A stretch of DNA of 64,000 bases, taken from NCBI RefSeq assembly GCF_023716925.1, contig NZ_JAMQQG010000001.1, positions 19,785 to 83,784 on the forward strand, given 5' to 3'. Origin of the DNA: Frankia sp. R82 (lineage in GTDB: Bacteria; Actinomycetota; Actinomycetes; Frankiales; Frankiaceae). Of the stretch, positions 61,084 to 64,000 are shown piece after piece (the stretch's first letter is position 1; each line of letters opens with the position of its first letter). Made by a program: the position numbers and the translations under genes. Below the pieces are notes generated by a model, which had not been told where the DNA came from, did no database searches, and worked only from the letters and a program-made list of their open reading frames with translations.

Positions 61084-62283
61084 ATGGGCAGGATCGCGCA
61101 GACCGACGGGCTCACCGACATCCAGGCCGACATCCTGGCGGCCGTGCGCACCTTCGTGGACAAGGAGATCCTGCCGAACGCGGGTGATCTCGAGCGCAAG
61201 GACGAGTACCCCGAAGAGATCATCAACGCGATGAAGGACATGGGGCTGTTCGGGATCACGATCCCTGAGGAGTACGGCGGTCTCGGCGAGTCGCTGCTCA
61301 CCTACGCCCTGGTGGTCGAGGAGATCGCCCGCGGCTGGATGAGCGTCTCCGGTGTGATCAACACCCACTTCATCGTCGCCTACCTCGTCGCACAGCACGG
61401 CAGCGAGGAGCAGAAGGCCCGGCTGCTGCCGAAGATGGCCACCGGGGACGTCCGCGGCGCCTTCTCGATGAGCGAGCCCGGCTGCGGCTCCGACGTCGCC
61501 GCGATCACCACCCGCGCGACCCGCGACGGCGACGACTACGTCATCAACGGCCAGAAGATGTGGCTGACCAACGGGGCCCGCTCCAGCGTGGTCGCCACCC
61601 TGGTGAAGACCGACGAGGGCGCCGACTCGGTCTACAAGAACATGACCACGTTCCTGCTGGAGAAGGAGCCGGGCTTCGGCACCTCCGGCGGCATCTCCAT
61701 CCCCGGCAAGCTCGAGAAGCTCGGCTACAAGGGCGTCGAGACCACCGAGATGATCCTCGACGGCCACCGCGTGCCCGCCTCGTCGATTCTCGGCGGCGCC
61801 GACCAGGCCGGGCGCGGCTTCTACCAGATGATGGACGGCGTCGAGGTCGGCCGGGTCAACGTCGCCGCCCGTGCCTGCGGCATCATGATCCGCGCCTTCG
61901 AGCTCGGGATCGCCTACGCCCAGCAGCGGCGCACCTTCGGCCACCAGATCGCCGACCACCAGGCCATCGCCTTCAAGCTCGCCGAGATGGCCACCAAGGT
62001 CGAGGCCGGCCACCTGATGATGGTCAACGCCGCCCGCAAGAAGGACTCGGGCCAGCGCAACGACGTCGAGGCCGGCATGGCGAAGTACCTGGCCAGCGAG
62101 TACTGCTTCGAGGTGACCACCGAGTCGTTCCGCATCCACGGCGGCTACGGCTACTCCAAGGAGTACGAGATCGAGCGCCTCTACCGCGAGGCCCCGTTCA
62201 TGCTCATCGGCGAAGGCACGTCCGAGGTGCAGAAGCGCATCATCAGCCGCGCCCTGCTCAAGGACTACCGCCTCAACGGCTGA
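61084..62283 (+). CDS. Acyl-CoA dehydrogenase
   Basis: A 399-residue FAD-dependent acyl-CoA dehydrogenase. FGITIPEEYGGLGESLLTYA, GAFSMSEPGCGSDVAAITTR, INGQKMWLTNGARSSVVATL, YAQQRRTFGHQIADHQAIAF and EAPFMLIGEGTSEVQKRIIS (catalytic Glu in GEGT) are the family landmarks. Together with the MaoC-like protein downstream it recalls the mycobacterial FadE19-Rv2499c pair involved in branched-chain or C5 acyl-CoA breakdown, a comparison from memory. AGGAG lies 7 bases before the ATG. The MaoC-like gene starts 94 bp after its stop and is likely co-transcribed. Confidence 0.9.
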   Translation: MGRIAQTDGLTDIQADILAAVRTFVDKEILPNAGDLERKDEYPEEIINAMKDMGLFGITIPEEYGGLGESLLTYALVVEEIARGWMSVSGVINTHFIVAYLVAQHGSEEQKARLLPKMATGDVRGAFSMSEPGCGSDVAAITTRATRDGDDYVINGQKMWLTNGARSSVVATLVKTDEGADSVYKNMTTFLLEKEPGFGTSGGISIPGKLEKLGYKGVETTEMILDGHRVPASSILGGADQAGRGFYQMMDGVEVGRVNVAARACGIMIRAFELGIAYAQQRRTFGHQIADHQAIAFKLAEMATKVEAGHLMMVNAARKKDSGQRNDVEAGMAKYLASEYCFEVTTESFRIHGGYGYSKEYEIERLYREAPFMLIGEGTSEVQKRIISRALLKDYRLNG

Positions 62284-62377
62284 CGCCCCACTCGCCGGCC
62301 GGCGTACGCCACGTCGGCCGGCGAGCCGCCGCATCGCCACTGACCACGACCCCATCATCACGAGATCGAGGCGACCC

Positions 62378-62896
62378 ATGCAGTTCGGCCGGTACTACGA
62401 GGAGTTCGAGGTCGGCGCCGTCTACAAGCACTGGCCAGGCAAGACGGTCACCGAGTACGACGACCACCTGTTCTGTCTGATCACGATGAACCACCACCCG
62501 CTGCACCTCGATCTGAACTACGCCGAGAAGACCACTCAGTTCAAGCGGAACGTGGTCGTCGGCAACTACGTCTACTCGCTGCTGCTCGGGATGTCCGTCG
62601 CCGACGTTTCCGGGAAGGCGATCGCGAACCTCGAGGTCGAGTCCCTGCGCCACGTCGCACCGGTCTTCCACGGCGACACGATCTACGGCGAGTCGACCGT
62701 CCTGGACAAGGTCGAGTCGAAGTCCAAGGACGACCGCGGCATCGTCACCGTCGAGACCCGCGGCCACAACCAGGACGGCACCCTGGTCTGCATCTACCGC
62801 CGCAAGGTCATGGTCCCCAAGCGCGCCTACGGCGAGGCCCGCGGCGGCGAGCAGCCCGGCCGCCCCGAGCCCGCCGCCCCCACGTCCAAGTCCTGA
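62378..62896 (+). CDS. MaoC family dehydratase (mesaconyl-CoA-hydratase-like)
   Basis: A 172-residue hot-dog protein. RYYEEFEVGAVYKHWPGKTV and TEYDDHLFCLITMNHHPLHL are typical of the MaoC group that acts on C4-C5 unsaturated CoA esters. In the active-site loop the usual GDxNPLH appears as MNHHPLHLD, keeping the His but not the Asp position. NVVVGNYVYSLLLGMSVADV and VFHGDTIYGESTVLDKVESK complete the fold. It lies 94 bp after the acyl-CoA dehydrogenase, consistent with sequential oxidation and hydration. Two strong hairpins follow its stop. Mesaconyl-CoA or another branched enoyl-CoA as substrate is an inference. Confidence 0.8.
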   Translation: MQFGRYYEEFEVGAVYKHWPGKTVTEYDDHLFCLITMNHHPLHLDLNYAEKTTQFKRNVVVGNYVYSLLLGMSVADVSGKAIANLEVESLRHVAPVFHGDTIYGESTVLDKVESKSKDDRGIVTVETRGHNQDGTLVCIYRRKVMVPKRAYGEARGGEQPGRPEPAAPTSKS

Positions 62897-62950
62897 CCCA
62901 GTTCGGCATCGCCCCCAGCCCGGCACATCCTTCCACCGACAGGCCCGGCC

Positions 62951-62987
62951 GGACCTGACCAGGCCTGATCACGACCTGGTCAGGTCC
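62951..62987. terminator. Perfect 13-bp hairpin, first of a tandem terminator pair
   Basis: GGACCTGACCAGG (62951-62963) pairs exactly with CCTGGTCAGGTCC (62975-62987) over an 11-nt loop, 55 bp past the MaoC-like stop between convergent genes. Confidence 0.85.
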
Positions 62988-62989
62988 GG

Positions 62990-63044
62990 ATGTGGAGGGT
63001 TGTTCAAGGATTCATCCCCTGAATCCCCGAACAACCCTCCACAT
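62990..63044. terminator. Very strong hairpin, second of a tandem terminator pair
   Basis: ATGTGGAGGGTTGTTC (62990-63005) pairs exactly with GAACAACCCTCCACAT (63029-63044). Inside, GGATTCA and TGAATCC pair perfectly across the loop TCCCC, with a 2x2 internal bulge (AA opposite CC). That is 23 base pairs in all. It sits between convergent genes, so it should stop transcription from both sides. Confidence 0.9.
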
Positions 63045-63082
63045 GTGCTCATCCGGCCCCGTTCACTCGGCGATGTGGACCA

Positions 63083-63868
63083 TCACGTCGACGGCTTGCG
63101 CCAGACGGAGACGTGGTAGCCGCTCGAAGCGGTGAACGGCTCGCCGGCCCAGCCCGCCCACCGTTCGGCCAGCTCCAGCCCGGCGAGCCGGCCCATCAGG
63201 TCCAGCTCGCTCGGCCAGGCATACCGCAGGTCGACCGGATAGGTCCGCACCCCGTCCGGCCCGAGAACGATCCGCCGGTTACGGATCCGCTGAGCCACCG
63301 GGTCATGAACCGCCGCGCTCAGCTGCGTGGACTCGCCCACCAGACGCTCGGCCTGCACCCGCTGGCCGCGATCGTAAAGGGTGGGGTCGGGGACGAACGC
63401 CTCCAGCACGAACCGCCCGCCGGGCCGTAGCGCGGACGCCACCGAGGCGAAGCAGCGCACCTGGGCGTCCTGATCGGCGAGCATGAAGAACGTGTTGAAC
63501 ACGATGTAGACCAGGGAAAAGGACACGGCCGGAACCTCCAGCTCGGCGAAGTCACCGAGCTTCAGCTCGAGATCGGACGCGCCGGGTTTTTCCCGCAGCC
63601 TGGCCAGCATCCGCGGCGAGGCGTCGATCCCGATCACCTTTGCGCCCCGGGCGGCAAGCGGCAGGGCGACCCGGCCGGTCCCGACGCCGAGTTCCAGCAC
63701 GGGCCCGGCGCCGGCTCTGGCAAACAGAAAATCGGCGGCGGTGGCACCAGTTCCGGGCGCACCCACCATCCGATCCGAGCTCGAGTAAATGTCGTCGTAG
63801 ACCTCGGCGATCGTGTCGCCGTAAACATCTGGGGCCAGGAGCCTGTCACCGTCGCCAACGCTCACCAT
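63083..63868 (-). CDS. Class I SAM-dependent methyltransferase
   Basis: A 261-residue methyltransferase. VLELGVGTGRVALPLAARGA is motif I for SAM binding, VIGIDASPRMLARLREKPGA the acidic ribose-contact strand, and FSLVYIVFNTFFMLADQDAQ with ALRPGGRFVLEAFVPD the later core strands. An N-terminal extension (YGDTIAEVYDDIYSSSD) is typical of small-molecule methyltransferases. The start ATG at 63868 follows a weak GAAAG. It is convergent with the MaoC-like gene and separated by the paired terminators. Substrate unknown. Confidence 0.85.
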   Translation of the reverse strand: MVSVGDGDRLLAPDVYGDTIAEVYDDIYSSSDRMVGAPGTGATAADFLFARAGAGPVLELGVGTGRVALPLAARGAKVIGIDASPRMLARLREKPGASDLELKLGDFAELEVPAVSFSLVYIVFNTFFMLADQDAQVRCFASVASALRPGGRFVLEAFVPDPTLYDRGQRVQAERLVGESTQLSAAVHDPVAQRIRNRRIVLGPDGVRTYPVDLRYAWPSELDLMGRLAGLELAERWAGWAGEPFTASSGYHVSVWRKPST

Positions 63869-64000
63869 GGCGGCTTTCTACCAGGAGCGACCGACCCACC
63901 GCATCCCAATATTCGCGACACCGTTCCAGCCAGCCGGAACCGAAAACCGAGGTCGGCGCAGGCGTCCGCCCCACGACGGTTCCGCGGAACACCACCAGAC
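63869..64000. other. Window edge, no gene visible
   Basis: The last 132 bases lie upstream of the methyltransferase and hold no supported gene; they may contain its promoter. Confidence 0.5.

Overview
This window looks like chromosomal DNA from a high-GC actinomycete. The gene set points to Frankia or a close relative: an FxSxx-type peptide-modification locus, F420-dependent enzymes, a mycothiol-dependent-isomerase-type protein, a PknB-type kinase and the conserved SCO2521-SCO2525 gene block. The genus is an inference from gene content, not from a marker gene. I found no rRNA, tRNA, CRISPR array, prophage or insertion sequence.

Layout. (1) 0-5 kb: metabolic genes, namely a VOC protein, a PrpE-like acyl-CoA synthetase, a PPOX/F420 protein and glutamate decarboxylase. 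(2) 5-20.5 kb: a signalling/RiPP island. It holds an nSTAND-TPR ATPase (5134-7371, minus) divergent from a short FxsT-like NB-ARC/TPR protein (8085-10667), then a tightly overlapped minus-strand operon of a small FxsA-like precursor, the FxsB radical SAM/SPASM maturase and an HExxH-motif modification protein. Divergent from this operon are FxsC (TIR-like) and a 1334-residue FxsT that fuses a MinD-like ATPase, a TIR-like region, NB-ARC and TPRs. A second FxsA-like peptide lies just beyond FxsT (20355-20540). Both peptides carry GFxSRI followed by 4-5 extra residues, whereas the family is named for FxSxx at the very C-terminus. (3) 20.7-27 kb: a hydantoin/allantoin-type racemase, an NCS1 permease and a GntR regulator, then a membrane Ser/Thr kinase and a GNAT acetyltransferase. 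(4) 27.5-34.9 kb: a second GNAT gene and the SCO2525-2524-2523-(membrane protein)-2522-2521 operon, a conserved actinobacterial block of unknown function. (5) 35-53.4 kb: envelope and housekeeping genes, including an MscS channel, GlsB-type protein, amidase, SpoIIE-type phosphatase, a PimB-like glycosyltransferase with a UPF0104 flippase-like protein, an ABC exporter, a secreted kelch protein and a second UPF0104 protein. (6) 53.5-62.9 kb: acyl-CoA and dicarboxylyl-CoA metabolism, with an L-malyl-CoA-lyase-type enzyme, class III CoA-transferase, F420 LLM oxidoreductase, crotonase, three MaoC/hot-dog proteins and two acyl-CoA dehydrogenases. (7) A methyltransferase closes the window.

The strongest candidate for new biology is the 5-20.5 kb island. 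Modified peptides, a TIR-like protein and several STAND/TPR proteins are organised divergently, with tiny upstream ORFs that appear translationally coupled to fxsC and to the short FxsT, and a regulatory gap containing three perfect hairpins. The SCO2521-2525 operon is the second candidate; its P-loop protein shares the unusual KGGTGRS motif with the N-terminus of FxsT. Many short tandem repeats (units of 8-18 bp) are scattered in leaders and in coding N-termini across the window. Start codons were chosen from Shine-Dalgarno (SD) spacing where one was visible. All family assignments are by eye, without database searches.
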